From the NCBI GenBank assembly GCA_963818925.1, contig CAWFTN010000001.1, positions 434,001-498,000 of the forward strand: DNA of 64,000 bases. The letters are read 5' to 3'. Origin of the DNA: JAMXLG01 sp963818925 (GTDB lineage Bacteria > Vulcanimicrobiota > Vulcanimicrobiia > Vulcanimicrobiales > Vulcanimicrobiaceae). Shown piece by piece: positions 34,387-43,373 of this stretch (positions are counted from its first letter, which is position 1; every line of letters begins with the position of its first letter). A model generated the notes under the pieces. It was not told the origin of the DNA. It saw only the letters and a program-made list of their open reading frames with translations, and ran no database searches. Both the position numbers and the translations under genes were made by a program.

Positions 34387-36440
34387 TGTTGTCCGAACGC
34401 CGTTTGGAACGCCGTCCCCGAGCTCGTTCGCTCTGGGATCGCGCGATCATCACTCGAGCGGTCGGAGATTCGTTCAGGAAACTCGATCCGCGCTGGATGA
34501 TGCGCAATCCCGTCATGTTCATCGTGGAAGTCGGTGCGGTTGTCACGACGTTCTTCTTTCTGCGCGACGTTGTTTCGCACAAAGAAAGCGCCGGATTCGA
34601 TTTCGCGATCGCCGCATGGCTGTGGTTCACGGTGCTCTTCGCGAATTTTGCGGAAGCCGTAGCAGAGGTACGCGGCAAGGCGCAAGCCGACTTCCTACGT
34701 CGCACGAAATCGGACACGATGGCCCGCCGCGTACGCGCGAATGCAATTGAAATCGTTCCATCGTCCGATTTGCGCAAAGGCGACATCGTCGAAGTCACCG
34801 CGAACGAGGTGGTTCCCGGGGACGGCGAAGTGGTTTCAGGCGCCGCAATGGTCGACGAGTCGGCGATTACGGGGGAATCCGCACCGGTCGTTCGTGAAGC
34901 CGGTGGTGACCGCAGCGCAGTGACCGGCGGCACGCGCGTACTCAGCGATACGATTCGCATATCGATTACGGCGAATCCCGGCGAGACGTTTCTCGATCGG
35001 ATGATCGGACTCGTCGAGGGTGCCGCGCGGCAGAAGACGCCGAACGAAATCGCCCTCTCGATTTTGCTCGCGGGCTTGACGATCATCTTCTTAATTGCCG
35101 TTGCAACGCTGCTCCCGTATTCGCTCTACGCCGGTACGCGGCAGACGCTTCCGGTTTTGATCGCGCTCCTCGTCTGTTTGATTCCGACGACGATCGGCGG
35201 ACTGCTCTCCGCAATCGGGATCGCCGGTATGGACCGAGTCATGCAACGCAACGTGCTTGCGATGAGCGGACGTGCAGTCGAAGCAGCGGGCGACGTCGAT
35301 ACACTGTTGCTCGATAAAACAGGCACGATCACCCTCGGCAACCGTCAGGCGACGGAAGTCATTCCGGCCGCGGGCATCGACGGCGGCGAGGCGATGCACA
35401 TCGCCTACCTCTCGTCGCTGCCCGACGAAACGCCGGAGGGACGGTCTATCGTGCTGCTCGCCGATGCCACCGGTCACGTCGACGGCAAACTTCCGGCAGG
35501 ATCGCAATTCGTTCCGTTTAGCGCGTACACACGCATGAGCGGCGTCGATCTGCCCGACGGAACGAAGGTACGCAAAGGGGCGCCCGACGCTGTACTTGCG
35601 TGGGTGCGCGAGTCGGGCGGTACGCCGTCCAACGATCTGAGTGGCCAAGTCGAACGCATCGCGCGCGCGGGCGGCACACCGTTGCTCCTCGCGAAAAACC
35701 AGACGGTCGTCGGCGTTATCTATCTCAGAGACATCCTCAAGCCGGACATGCGTGAACGGTTCGAGCGTTTGCGCGTGATGGGCATTCGGACGGTCATGAT
35801 CACCGGCGACAACCCGCTGACCGCCGCCGCGATCGCGGCCGAAGCCGGCGTCGACGACTTTCTCGCCGAGGCGACGCCGGAAGCAAAAATGGCGCTGATC
35901 AAACGCGAGCAGAATTCGGGGCGCCTCGTTGCAATGACGGGCGACGGCACGAACGATGCACCCGCGCTCGCGCAAGCCGACGTCGGCGTTGCAATGAATT
36001 CGGGAACACAGGCCGCCAAAGAAGCCGCGAATATGGTTGACCTCGACTCCGACCCGACGAAACTCATCGAGGTGGTCGAGGTCGGCAAGCAGCTTCTGAT
36101 GACGCGCGGCGCACTGACGACATTTTCGATCGGAAACGACGTCGCGAAGTACTTCGCCATTCTGCCGGCGATGTTCGCTGTCGCATACCCGGCGATGAAC
36201 GCGCTCAACGTCATGCGCCTCTCGACGCCGCAGTCCGCGATTCTCTCGGCCGTCATCTTCAATGCGCTTATCATCATCGCGCTCATTCCGCTCGCTCTGC
36301 GCGGCGTCAAATACGAGCCGAAGGGCGCGAATGCCGTGCTTCGGGAGAACGTGTTGATCTACGGTCTCGGCGGAATCGTCGTGCCGTTCATCGGCATCAA
36401 GCTCATCGATATGCTCCTCGCCGCACTCCATTTAACGTAA
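34386..36440 (+). CDS. kdpB: Potassium-transporting ATPase ATP-binding subunit KdpB
   Basis: KdpB is the P-type ATPase subunit. The 684-residue protein has the actuator TGES motif in SAITGESAPV (near residue 160; its Ser is the inhibitory phosphorylation site known in E. coli), the phosphorylation loop LLDKTGTITLGN (Asp near 310), the nucleotide-binding FSAYTRMSGVD stretch and the hinge MTGDGTNDAPALAQADVG. Membrane helices are as expected. The gene lies in register between kdpA and kdpC. Confidence 0.97.
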   Translation: MLSERRLERRPRARSLWDRAIITRAVGDSFRKLDPRWMMRNPVMFIVEVGAVVTTFFFLRDVVSHKESAGFDFAIAAWLWFTVLFANFAEAVAEVRGKAQADFLRRTKSDTMARRVRANAIEIVPSSDLRKGDIVEVTANEVVPGDGEVVSGAAMVDESAITGESAPVVREAGGDRSAVTGGTRVLSDTIRISITANPGETFLDRMIGLVEGAARQKTPNEIALSILLAGLTIIFLIAVATLLPYSLYAGTRQTLPVLIALLVCLIPTTIGGLLSAIGIAGMDRVMQRNVLAMSGRAVEAAGDVDTLLLDKTGTITLGNRQATEVIPAAGIDGGEAMHIAYLSSLPDETPEGRSIVLLADATGHVDGKLPAGSQFVPFSAYTRMSGVDLPDGTKVRKGAPDAVLAWVRESGGTPSNDLSGQVERIARAGGTPLLLAKNQTVVGVIYLRDILKPDMRERFERLRVMGIRTVMITGDNPLTAAAIAAEAGVDDFLAEATPEAKMALIKREQNSGRLVAMTGDGTNDAPALAQADVGVAMNSGTQAAKEAANMVDLDSDPTKLIEVVEVGKQLLMTRGALTTFSIGNDVAKYFAILPAMFAVAYPAMNALNVMRLSTPQSAILSAVIFNALIIIALIPLALRGVKYEPKGANAVLRENVLIYGLGGIVVPFIGIKLIDMLLAALHLT

Positions 36441-36445
36441 GTACA

Positions 36446-37018
36446 ATGATTAAACATGTCGGCACATCGCTTCGTATGACGGTCCTTTCGGTGATCGTCC
36501 TCGGACTAATCTATCCGTTTATCATGACGGGGGCCGCGCAAGCGCTCTTCCCGTATCAGGCAAACGGCTCACTCGTCGAAGTGAACGGCAAGGTTGTCGG
36601 CTCTTCGATCATCGGGCAGTTATGGACAAAGCCGCCGTATTTTCACGGGCGTCCCTCGGCCGCCGGAAAGAACGGCTACGACCCGACGTCGACCGGCGGC
36701 ACGAACCTCGGTCCATCGTCTAAAAAGCTCATCGATTCAACGCGCGCGACGATCGCGGCGCTAAAGAAAGAGAATCCACATGCGACGGTTCCAATTCCAA
36801 TTGATTTAGTCACGTCGAGCGGCAGCGGTATCGATCCGGATATCAGCCCGCAAGCCGCGTACTATCAAGCGCCGCGCGTCGCGGAAGCGCGAAAGATCGA
36901 TGTAAAAACCGTCGACGATCTGATCGCGCGCAGCACCCAAGGCCGGACCCTCGGTTTTCTCGGCGAGCCTCGCGTCAACGTTCTGCAGCTCAATCTCGCG
37001 CTCGACGCGCAACGATGA
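36446..37018 (+). CDS. kdpC: Potassium-transporting ATPase subunit KdpC
   Basis: KdpC is the single-helix periplasmic subunit that raises ATP affinity of KdpB. The 190-residue protein has an N-terminal helix (about residues 10-33) and the family segments GSSIIGQLW, YFHGRPSA, SGSGIDPDISPQAA and NVLQLNLAL. It begins 5 bp after kdpB and ends the operon. The next gene on the opposite strand, the tandem KdpD-like protein, ends one base after it. Confidence 0.95.
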   Translation: MIKHVGTSLRMTVLSVIVLGLIYPFIMTGAAQALFPYQANGSLVEVNGKVVGSSIIGQLWTKPPYFHGRPSAAGKNGYDPTSTGGTNLGPSSKKLIDSTRATIAALKKENPHATVPIPIDLVTSSGSGIDPDISPQAAYYQAPRVAEARKIDVKTVDDLIARSTQGRTLGFLGEPRVNVLQLNLALDAQR

Positions 37019-37019
37019 G

Positions 37020-39146
37020 CTAGCCGTCTTCGTCGTCGGCGGAGGGCGCGCTCGGACTCGGGCGCGCGAGCACGAGGAGTTCCCGCGCACCGGCATCGAG
37101 CAGCCTACGTGCAAACGCGTTACGTGCAGGCCATCGGGGCGTGCGAAGCGTTCCGCCCACGGCGACGACCGTCTCGGGACGCGAACGGGCGACCTCGATA
37201 AGGCGTTTTGCCGCGTCATCGGCGCGTTCGTCGATCCAATCCGCGCCGATGGCTTGGGCTGCGCGCTCGAACGTTGCAACTTGTTCAGGATCGACTTTGT
37301 CGCGTCGCTCGGCAATATGCGCAATCGCGAAATCGACTTCAAGGCGTGCCGCAAGACGGCCGGCCTTGCGGACGAGCAGCATGTCGTCTTCGCGTCCGAC
37401 GATGCTTACCAACAAGCGGGCGAAGGGTGACGAGATTCGTTCGCGCATCTCCGACCGCAGGGCTTCACGGATCGCGAGCTCGCGAAGCGATGCGAGGTTC
37501 TCGGTGCGGAAGAAGTTCGCGAGCGCGGCGTCAATCCGCGCGGCTGGGTAGATTTTTCCGGCACGAAGCCGGTCGCGCAGCGTCTCGGGCGTGACGTCGA
37601 TCAAGATCACTTCATCGGCGAGCGGAAGAATGCCGTCGGGAAGGGTCTCGCGCACGATCGTTCCCGTCATGCGGTAGACAGCGTCGCTGAGGGCTTCGAG
37701 ATGTTGCACGTTGAGCGTCGTGAGCACATTGATGCCGGCGCGCAAAAACGCAAGCACGTCGAGAAAGCGCTTCGGCGCGAGCGATCCCGGCGCGTTCGTA
37801 TGTGCGAGCTCATCGACGAGCGCAACGGCCGGCTTGCGGGCGAGCACGGCTTCGCGATCCATTTCGGAGTACGTGATTCCCTCCGCGTTCGTCACTTTAC
37901 GGGGAATGATCGGAATGCCGTCGATCATCGCTTCCGTTTCCGCGCGGCCGTGCGTTTCGACGAAGCCGATGGCGACATCGACGCCCTCGGCAAGCAGCTG
38001 CTGGCCGCGGTCGAGCATCGCATACGTCTTGCCCGCGCCCGCGGCCGCACCAAGATATACCGTGAGCTTTCCGTAGCCCACGCGCATGCGGTCTCCGATC
38101 GTTCCGGAGAGCGGCGTCGTGAACGTCGTTTCGCCCAGGAACGTCTGCGAGGCGTCGATGATCGCGATATCGCGCTCGACTTTGGTGTTGACGATCTTTG
38201 AGGCCAGTTTACCGCTGCTCACCGCCACCATCGATGCGCGAACGTGGGCGAAGTCGATGTCGGTCGGATCCTGCGGTGGAAGAAGGTCCGCATTGTGCTC
38301 GCGCGCCTCGCGCTCGAGAAGCGCGCGATCTGTATTGGGCGACGGTAGAATCTCGAGCGAAAGATCGAACGCCGCAGCGAGCGGCGCGCTGCGTTCAAGG
38401 AACATGCGAGCGTCGACGTTGTTCGGAACGACCGCGAGCGCAGTCGAAGCGCTGGCCGGCGACACGCTCGGAATCGTGAGCGCGTCGATCGTGCGCAGGA
38501 GCAGTTCGCGCAGCATCGTCAGCGTCGATTCCTTGAATGCACCGTACTCCGCCCGGATGATGTCGTCCCTCGCCACGATTTTGCCGGCAGCAAGACGCTG
38601 CAGCAACAGCTCCGGCGATGCGTCAATTGCGATGACTTCGTCGGCATTTTTCAAGAACGACATCGGAACGATCGTGCGGACGGGATGGCCAAGAAGAGTT
38701 TCCGCCGTCGCAGACACGGTTTCCAAATGGGCGATGTTGAATGCGCCGAGCACCGTAATCCCGGCAGCGCGGAGCGCGAGCGCGTCTTGCCAGCGCTTGC
38801 CATTGCGCGAATCGCCGAGATTGTCGTGCGCGAGTTCGTCGAGCACGATGACATCCGGTTTCGCCGCGATCGCCGCTTCGAGGTCGAACTCGGTATACTC
38901 TTGCGAAGCGATGGTAACGCGGCGCGTGGGAATCGTTGGAAGTTCCTCCGCGAGCCGTTCGAGGTCCGGCCGTCCCTTCGTCTCGATCCACCCGAGTGCA
39001 ACGCGCTTGCCCGCGCTTTGAAAACGACGCGCGTCGGTCAGCAGACGCCGCGTTTTCCCCGCACCCGGGGCCGCCGCAACGTAGACGACGAGTCTCGCAT
39101 GATCGCCGTACTCGCGCAGCAGCTGCTCGGGGGTGGAGCGTTCCAT
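37020..39146 (-). CDS. Tandem KdpD-sensor-domain protein lacking a histidine kinase domain
   Basis: The 708-residue protein has two copies of the KdpD N-terminal nucleotide-binding sensor domain. Copy 1 has Walker A APGAGKT (26-32) and a slightly altered LDELAHDN (102-109). Copy 2 has Walker A AAAGAGKT (367-374) and the canonical DELAHTN (445-451). A USP-like domain follows copy 2 (about 560-690), and a partial one may sit between the copies (230-330). The four membrane helices, GAF and DHp/catalytic domains of KdpD are absent. In E. coli this region senses K+ and stabilises phospho-KdpE. Here it probably acts in trans on the kinase encoded divergently 20 bp away. Confidence 0.9.
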   Translation of the reverse strand: MERSTPEQLLREYGDHARLVVYVAAAPGAGKTRRLLTDARRFQSAGKRVALGWIETKGRPDLERLAEELPTIPTRRVTIASQEYTEFDLEAAIAAKPDVIVLDELAHDNLGDSRNGKRWQDALALRAAGITVLGAFNIAHLETVSATAETLLGHPVRTIVPMSFLKNADEVIAIDASPELLLQRLAAGKIVARDDIIRAEYGAFKESTLTMLRELLLRTIDALTIPSVSPASASTALAVVPNNVDARMFLERSAPLAAAFDLSLEILPSPNTDRALLEREAREHNADLLPPQDPTDIDFAHVRASMVAVSSGKLASKIVNTKVERDIAIIDASQTFLGETTFTTPLSGTIGDRMRVGYGKLTVYLGAAAGAGKTYAMLDRGQQLLAEGVDVAIGFVETHGRAETEAMIDGIPIIPRKVTNAEGITYSEMDREAVLARKPAVALVDELAHTNAPGSLAPKRFLDVLAFLRAGINVLTTLNVQHLEALSDAVYRMTGTIVRETLPDGILPLADEVILIDVTPETLRDRLRAGKIYPAARIDAALANFFRTENLASLRELAIREALRSEMRERISSPFARLLVSIVGREDDMLLVRKAGRLAARLEVDFAIAHIAERRDKVDPEQVATFERAAQAIGADWIDERADDAAKRLIEVARSRPETVVAVGGTLRTPRWPARNAFARRLLDAGARELLVLARPSPSAPSADDEDG

Positions 39147-39166
39147 TGCGGCTAAGCTTCGCTCCG

Positions 39167-40702
39167 ATGATACCCGCCCTCTGCTACGGTTTATTAGTTC
39201 TTGCGTGGGTCATCGATCTGCTGACGCCACAATTGTTCGTAGCGGCAATTCTGCTCAACGGGCCGATCGCGCTATCCTCGCTTGCACTCCGTCCGCAACT
39301 GACGGTGCGTCTCACGCTTGTGGCCGAAGTTGCGAACATTGTCGCGGGATATGTCAACGGCATGCAGGCAGGCTACCATTGGGACGCGATTGCCGTCGGC
39401 GACCGGATTCTTTCTGCAGCATCGTTCCTGCTCGTCGGTGCGCTGACGATTCGTAGTCAAGAGCATGCGCGGCGTGCCGGCGAGAGCGAAGAACGGGAGC
39501 GCCTTGTGGCGCGCGAGCGTGCGCTGCGTCACGCGATGGAAAACGTTCGCGCAACGCTTAACATGGAACTCGTTTTGCGTTCTGCGGTTCGTGAAGCGTC
39601 GGCAGTAACCGGAGCCGACGTTGCAACGATCGCGGTGCGGCAAAGTTCGTTCGATCTCGCCGACTGGTATGGTTGCCGGGCCGGCGACGACGAGGTGCGC
39701 GTCGAGCGGCGTCCGCTCACTCCTCAGGAGGCGTCGTTGATTGAACGCGCGCGCGGAGCAAAGCGGGTCATAGCCGTTGACGCCGGCGATCCTTTAGGAC
39801 GGCTGCTGGGCGCGAACGCTTTGATTGCGTCGCTCGATACCGAATCGAGTGAAACATCGCTCGTGCTGTCATGGCGCGAGCGCGTTCCGACAACTGACGA
39901 ACGGGACGCAGTGCAGGCATTCGTCGACAATCTTCGAGTTGCGCTACAGCAGGCGCGCCTCTTTGTGCGGCTCGCCGCGCAGAACGACGAGATCGCGCAT
40001 CAGAAGGACGCGTTGCAGCAACGCAGCGACGTCATTCGCGATCTCGTGTATGCCCTTGCGCACGATTTGCGTACGCCGTTGGCAGCCGCGGACATTACGA
40101 TGACGCAAGCGCTCGAGGGCGCGTACGGCGACCTGCCTACACGCTATCGCGAGGTCTTGAAAACCACCATCGCGTCGAACGAGGATTTACGCCGGCAACT
40201 GGAAACGCTGCTCCTGGTCGCGCGCTATGAATCGGGAGAGGATTCGCGTACGTTCGCACCCTTCGCGGTTCACCCGTTGCTCCGGCGCGTTCTTGATGAG
40301 ATGCAAGCAATTGCGGCGCAGCGAGGTGTGGCGCTACGGTTCGATGACGAGGACGCGGGTGTTGAGTTGACGGCGGATTCGGACGAGATCCGCCGCGCGG
40401 TTGTGAATCTCGTCGTCAACGCGATCGATGCGACACCGGCCGGAGGAACGGTCAGCGTTGCGGTGCACCGTAACGGAGTACTGACGATCGACGTGATCGA
40501 CGACGGCTATGGCGTCGCTCCTGAACGCCGCGTGCAGTTGTTCCAACGTTTCGCCGGCGTGCGCGCCGGCGGTGGAACCGGTCTCGGCCTCTATATCGTT
40601 CGGCGTATCGCAGAAAAATACGGCGGGACGGTACGCTATGAACCGCTCGAGCCGCACGGCAGCCGGTTTACGCTTGCGTTTCCAATGCCGAGTCGCGCAT
40701 GA
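39167..40702 (+). CDS. Membrane sensor histidine kinase (HisKA/HATPase, GAF-like region)
   Basis: The 511-residue protein starts with about three membrane helices (1-95), then a coiled segment (about 100-130) and a GAF-like domain (about 130-270). The kinase core has H299 in ALAHDLRTPLAAAD, NLVVNAIDATPAGG (N box), DDGYGVAP (G1) and GGGTGLGLYIVRR (G2). It resembles the C-terminal half of KdpD in architecture but has no KdpD sensor domain. ATG 39167 is chosen because earlier codons are antisense to the divergent gene. Its stop overlaps the response regulator by 4 bp. Confidence 0.9.
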   Translation: MIPALCYGLLVLAWVIDLLTPQLFVAAILLNGPIALSSLALRPQLTVRLTLVAEVANIVAGYVNGMQAGYHWDAIAVGDRILSAASFLLVGALTIRSQEHARRAGESEERERLVARERALRHAMENVRATLNMELVLRSAVREASAVTGADVATIAVRQSSFDLADWYGCRAGDDEVRVERRPLTPQEASLIERARGAKRVIAVDAGDPLGRLLGANALIASLDTESSETSLVLSWRERVPTTDERDAVQAFVDNLRVALQQARLFVRLAAQNDEIAHQKDALQQRSDVIRDLVYALAHDLRTPLAAADITMTQALEGAYGDLPTRYREVLKTTIASNEDLRRQLETLLLVARYESGEDSRTFAPFAVHPLLRRVLDEMQAIAAQRGVALRFDDEDAGVELTADSDEIRRAVVNLVVNAIDATPAGGTVSVAVHRNGVLTIDVIDDGYGVAPERRVQLFQRFAGVRAGGGTGLGLYIVRRIAEKYGGTVRYEPLEPHGSRFTLAFPMPSRA

Positions 40703-41337
40703 GTGAGCGCCGCGCACGTGCGGTCGTCGTAGAAGATCATGCGCTCACACGCGAAGGCATGAAAACGTTGCTCGCAACCGCGTTCGACGTCGTCGGTGAA
40801 GCGGCGGACGGTCCATCGGGATACGAAGCGATTGCGGCGTTTCACCCGGACGTTGCCGTGATCGATCTCGGACTTCCGGGCGAAGACGGCATCGCGCTCA
40901 CCCAGCGCGTACGCAAAGATTTTCCCGAGACGCGCGTGGTGATCATGACGATGATCGACGTGCAAGAAGAAGTGATTGCGGCGCTCGCGGCCGGGGCCGA
41001 TGCATATTGTCTGAAGTCGTCGCCGGCGCAGACGTTGATCGATGCGGTCCGTATCGCAAGCGAAGGGGGTGCGTATTTCGATCCGCGCATCGCCCACGTT
41101 GTGCTCGGGCGCTTTTCGCAGCCCGCCGTTGTGCCGAAGGGCGATTCACCGTTGACGCCGCGCGAAGTCGATGTTCTGCGCTTGATTGCCGACGGAAAAG
41201 CAAACACCGAGATCGCGACGGAACTTTCGATCGGTCTAGGAACGGTCAAAGGCCACATCCGTGACATTCTCGAGAAGCTCTCCGCCGCCGATCGCACCCA
41301 AGCGGCGGTGGTCGCGTTGCGAAAAGGCTTTATTTAG
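40699..41337 (+). CDS. NarL/FixJ-family response regulator
   Basis: The 212-residue regulator has a receiver domain (D12/D13-like acidic pair EDH, phospho-acceptor D56 in VIDLGLP, K106 in CLKSS) and a C-terminal LuxR-type helix-turn-helix (LTPREVDVLRLIADGKANTE, then IGLGTVKGHIRDIL). It overlaps the kinase gene by 4 bp and is surely its partner. KdpE is normally an OmpR/winged-helix regulator, so a NarL-type partner next to kdp is unusual. The gene ends 4 bp into the convergent trkA-type gene. Confidence 0.93.
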   Translation: MSERRARAVVVEDHALTREGMKTLLATAFDVVGEAADGPSGYEAIAAFHPDVAVIDLGLPGEDGIALTQRVRKDFPETRVVIMTMIDVQEEVIAALAAGADAYCLKSSPAQTLIDAVRIASEGGAYFDPRIAHVVLGRFSQPAVVPKGDSPLTPREVDVLRLIADGKANTEIATELSIGLGTVKGHIRDILEKLSAADRTQAAVVALRKGFI

Positions 41338-42029
41338 CGGCGTTTGCCGTCCGCGAAGAGGGCCTGCAGCTTTTCTCCCGCGCCGTTCTTCACGACCGCG
41401 ACGATGCGATCGCCCGGCTGCAGTTGCGTGTCGCCGGTCGGGATCACCATGTCGTCCATGTGTTCGCGTTCGATCGCGACGAGAACGCTGTTGCGCGGAA
41501 TCGCGATTTCCGAAATCGTGCGCCCCGCTGCAGGAGAGCCTTCCGGCACGCTGACGCGAACCAGACTGAGATTGCCGCGTCCAAACAAATGCATCGTTTC
41601 GAGCGCCGCGGAGTAGCTCGCGGCGTTCACGTGTTCGTTCAGAACATCCAGAATGATCTCGGTCGATGAAATGACCGTCACGGGGTCTTCCGGGTCGAGC
41701 GAGTCGAAGATCTGCTTATTGCGTGGATTGTTGACGCGCGCGATACACCGGGCTTTCGATTTTTTCTTCGTGAGCAGCACGACGACGAGGTTGTCTTCAT
41801 CGTCACCCGTGTCGGCGACGACGACGTCTGCACGTGCAACGCCGGCGGCATCGAGAACCATCGGATCGCAGCCGTCGCCGACCATCGTCGCTTGACGATC
41901 GATTAGCGTGTCGAGCTGTTTGGCTTTTTTATCGTTCTTTTCGATGACGACGACTTCGTGATTTTGATTGAGCAGTGCGCGGGTCAAGTACGAACCCACT
42001 TTACCGCCGCCGACGATGATGATGAACAT
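41334..42029 (-). CDS. TrkA-type potassium uptake regulatory protein (RCK), copy 2
   Basis: The 231-residue protein has a TrkA-N Rossmann domain (IIVGGGKVGSYLTRALL, acidic residue ending the second strand) and a TrkA-C domain (about 145-225). Such proteins bind NAD(H), ATP or c-di-AMP and gate Trk/Ktr K+ channels from the cytosol. It lies 9 bp after the other TrkA-type gene. No TrkH/KtrB channel gene is present in the window. Confidence 0.9.
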   Translation of the reverse strand: MFIIIVGGGKVGSYLTRALLNQNHEVVVIEKNDKKAKQLDTLIDRQATMVGDGCDPMVLDAAGVARADVVVADTGDDEDNLVVVLLTKKKSKARCIARVNNPRNKQIFDSLDPEDPVTVISSTEIILDVLNEHVNAASYSAALETMHLFGRGNLSLVRVSVPEGSPAAGRTISEIAIPRNSVLVAIEREHMDDMVIPTGDTQLQPGDRIVAVVKNGAGEKLQALFADGKRR

Positions 42030-42038
42030 CTTTGAAAA

Positions 42039-42710
42039 TTATGCCGTCTTTGCTTCCGGTGTTGCACCGTGGAACATCTTTGCGAATTCGCTGATCGCTT
42101 CGGGTGCGACGATCGCGTTGATCTCGTCGCCTTCTTGAAGAACGGTATCGTTGCACGCCACGAAGATGGCCGTGCCCCGGCGCACGGCGCCGATCCGTAC
42201 GAGACCTTCGCGCTCGATCTCGGCGACGCGTTTGCCCGCATAAGCGCGATCGAGGACTGCCGAGAGCGATGTGAGTTTTCCGAAATCGAACGAGTGCATC
42301 GGATCCCATGGTGCTTCCATGAGCGTGTCACGGATGAGTTTTGCACCAACCGTCGTTGGAACGACCGTCTGAACGCCCAGTTCGCGGTACATCTGACCGC
42401 GGGGCGGATCGTAGATGCGACAGACGACGCGAGGAATTTTGAACATGCGCTGCGCGATCAATGCCGCCATGATGTTGCGGTTGTCGCCGTCGGTGACTGC
42501 GGCAAAACCGTCGGCGCTTTGAGCGCCGGCTCGTTTGAGAACATCGTAATCGATGCCGGTGCCGACAACGACGTGTCCTTTGAATTTTGCGCCCAAGCGC
42601 TTAAATGCAGCCGGGTTCTCGTCGACGACGATCACTTCGTGACCGTCCGCGTCGAGTAATTTTGCGAGCGCCGAGCCGACGCGACCGCACCCGACGATAA
42701 GGTATCTCAT
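42039..42710 (-). CDS. TrkA-type potassium uptake regulatory protein (RCK), copy 1
   Basis: The 223-residue protein has a TrkA-N domain with the Rossmann motif IVGCGRVGSALAKLL and VVVDENP, and a TrkA-C domain in the last about 80 residues. Two RCK proteins in tandem often form hetero-rings under one K+ channel, as in TrkA with two halves encoded separately. The pair follows the Kdp regulators and supports this being a potassium-homeostasis locus. Confidence 0.92.
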   Translation of the reverse strand: MRYLIVGCGRVGSALAKLLDADGHEVIVVDENPAAFKRLGAKFKGHVVVGTGIDYDVLKRAGAQSADGFAAVTDGDNRNIMAALIAQRMFKIPRVVCRIYDPPRGQMYRELGVQTVVPTTVGAKLIRDTLMEAPWDPMHSFDFGKLTSLSAVLDRAYAGKRVAEIEREGLVRIGAVRRGTAIFVACNDTVLQEGDEINAIVAPEAISEFAKMFHGATPEAKTA

Positions 42711-42815
42711 GAGCGAGGAGTAGCGTTCTTTGCTGGCCCTCGGCCTCCCCTGTGGATTTGCTTGGGAATCGGTGCAGGAGGAGCACCTGAAGCTCAGAAT
42801 TAACGGGAGTTTTGT

Positions 42816-42889
<74 letters not shown>

Positions 42890-42920
42890 TAGTTGAACAG
42901 GGTTTGCTTGCCGAACCCCT

Positions 42921-42952
42921 GGGGCTTGCGATGGAGACCCGTCGCGAGCCCC
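42921..42952 (+). terminator. Hairpin after tRNA-Pro, possible terminator
   Basis: GGGGCTTGCGA (42921-42931) can pair with TCGCGAGCCCC (42942-42952), with one mismatch and a 10-nt loop. It lies 31 bp after the tRNA but is not followed by a T run, so it may be a weak terminator or a processing hairpin. It is also the leader of the Clp-N gene. Confidence 0.35.
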
Positions 42953-42971
42953 ATCTGATTGTTAAGGGATC

Positions 42972-43370
42972 GTGTTCGCCAGATTTAGTCCGGCATCAAG
43001 GCGCGTGCTGCGTGCAGCAGAGCAAGAGTGCCGAAACCACAATCAGTACTACGTCGGTGCGGAGCACCTGATGCTCGCGCTGCTCGAAGAACGCGATCCG
43101 CACATTCTGCAAGAGTTGAAATCGTCGGGGATCGATATTCGGGAATTGCACGCGGAGATGCGCCGCGCGCTCGGCGCTGCGGAAGACCGCCTCTGGGAGG
43201 GAATCCTCGTGACGCCGCGCGTTCGCAAGATCGTCGCACTCGCCGAAGAACACGCGGGCGAGCGGCCAGTGGAACCGGCTGATCTCCTCGTTGCGCTGCG
43301 CGCCGAAGGTGGAAGCCTCGCCGCAGAACTTTTACGGCGCGCCGTGCAGTCGGCGACCCCCGCGGAGTAA
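42972..43370 (+). CDS. Clp N-terminal domain protein (stand-alone)
   Basis: The 132-residue protein consists only of a double Clp-N repeat. The first half is FARFSPASRRVLRAAEQE with VGAEHLMLALLEE, and the second is VTPRVRKIVALAEEHAG with EPADLLVALRAEG. It has no AAA+ ATPase domain. In ClpA/ClpC this domain binds adaptors and substrates. Stand-alone versions such as ClpS-like regulators or ClpN-type proteins may act as adaptors or decoys. The GTG start at 42972 follows an AAGGGA site closely. It ends 3 bp before dedA. Confidence 0.8.
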   Translation: MFARFSPASRRVLRAAEQECRNHNQYYVGAEHLMLALLEERDPHILQELKSSGIDIRELHAEMRRALGAAEDRLWEGILVTPRVRKIVALAEEHAGERPVEPADLLVALRAEGGSLAAELLRRAVQSATPAE

Positions 43371-43373
43371 TTC

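Noticed and set aside
35091..36431. Minus-strand open frame (446 codons) opposite kdpB
   Set aside because: Shadow of a conserved P-type ATPase gene with His/Arg-rich composition and no domain.
37020..39146. Annotating the tandem KdpD-like gene simply as kdpD
   Set aside because: The kinase, GAF and four-helix membrane parts are absent, so the plain kdpD name would mislead.
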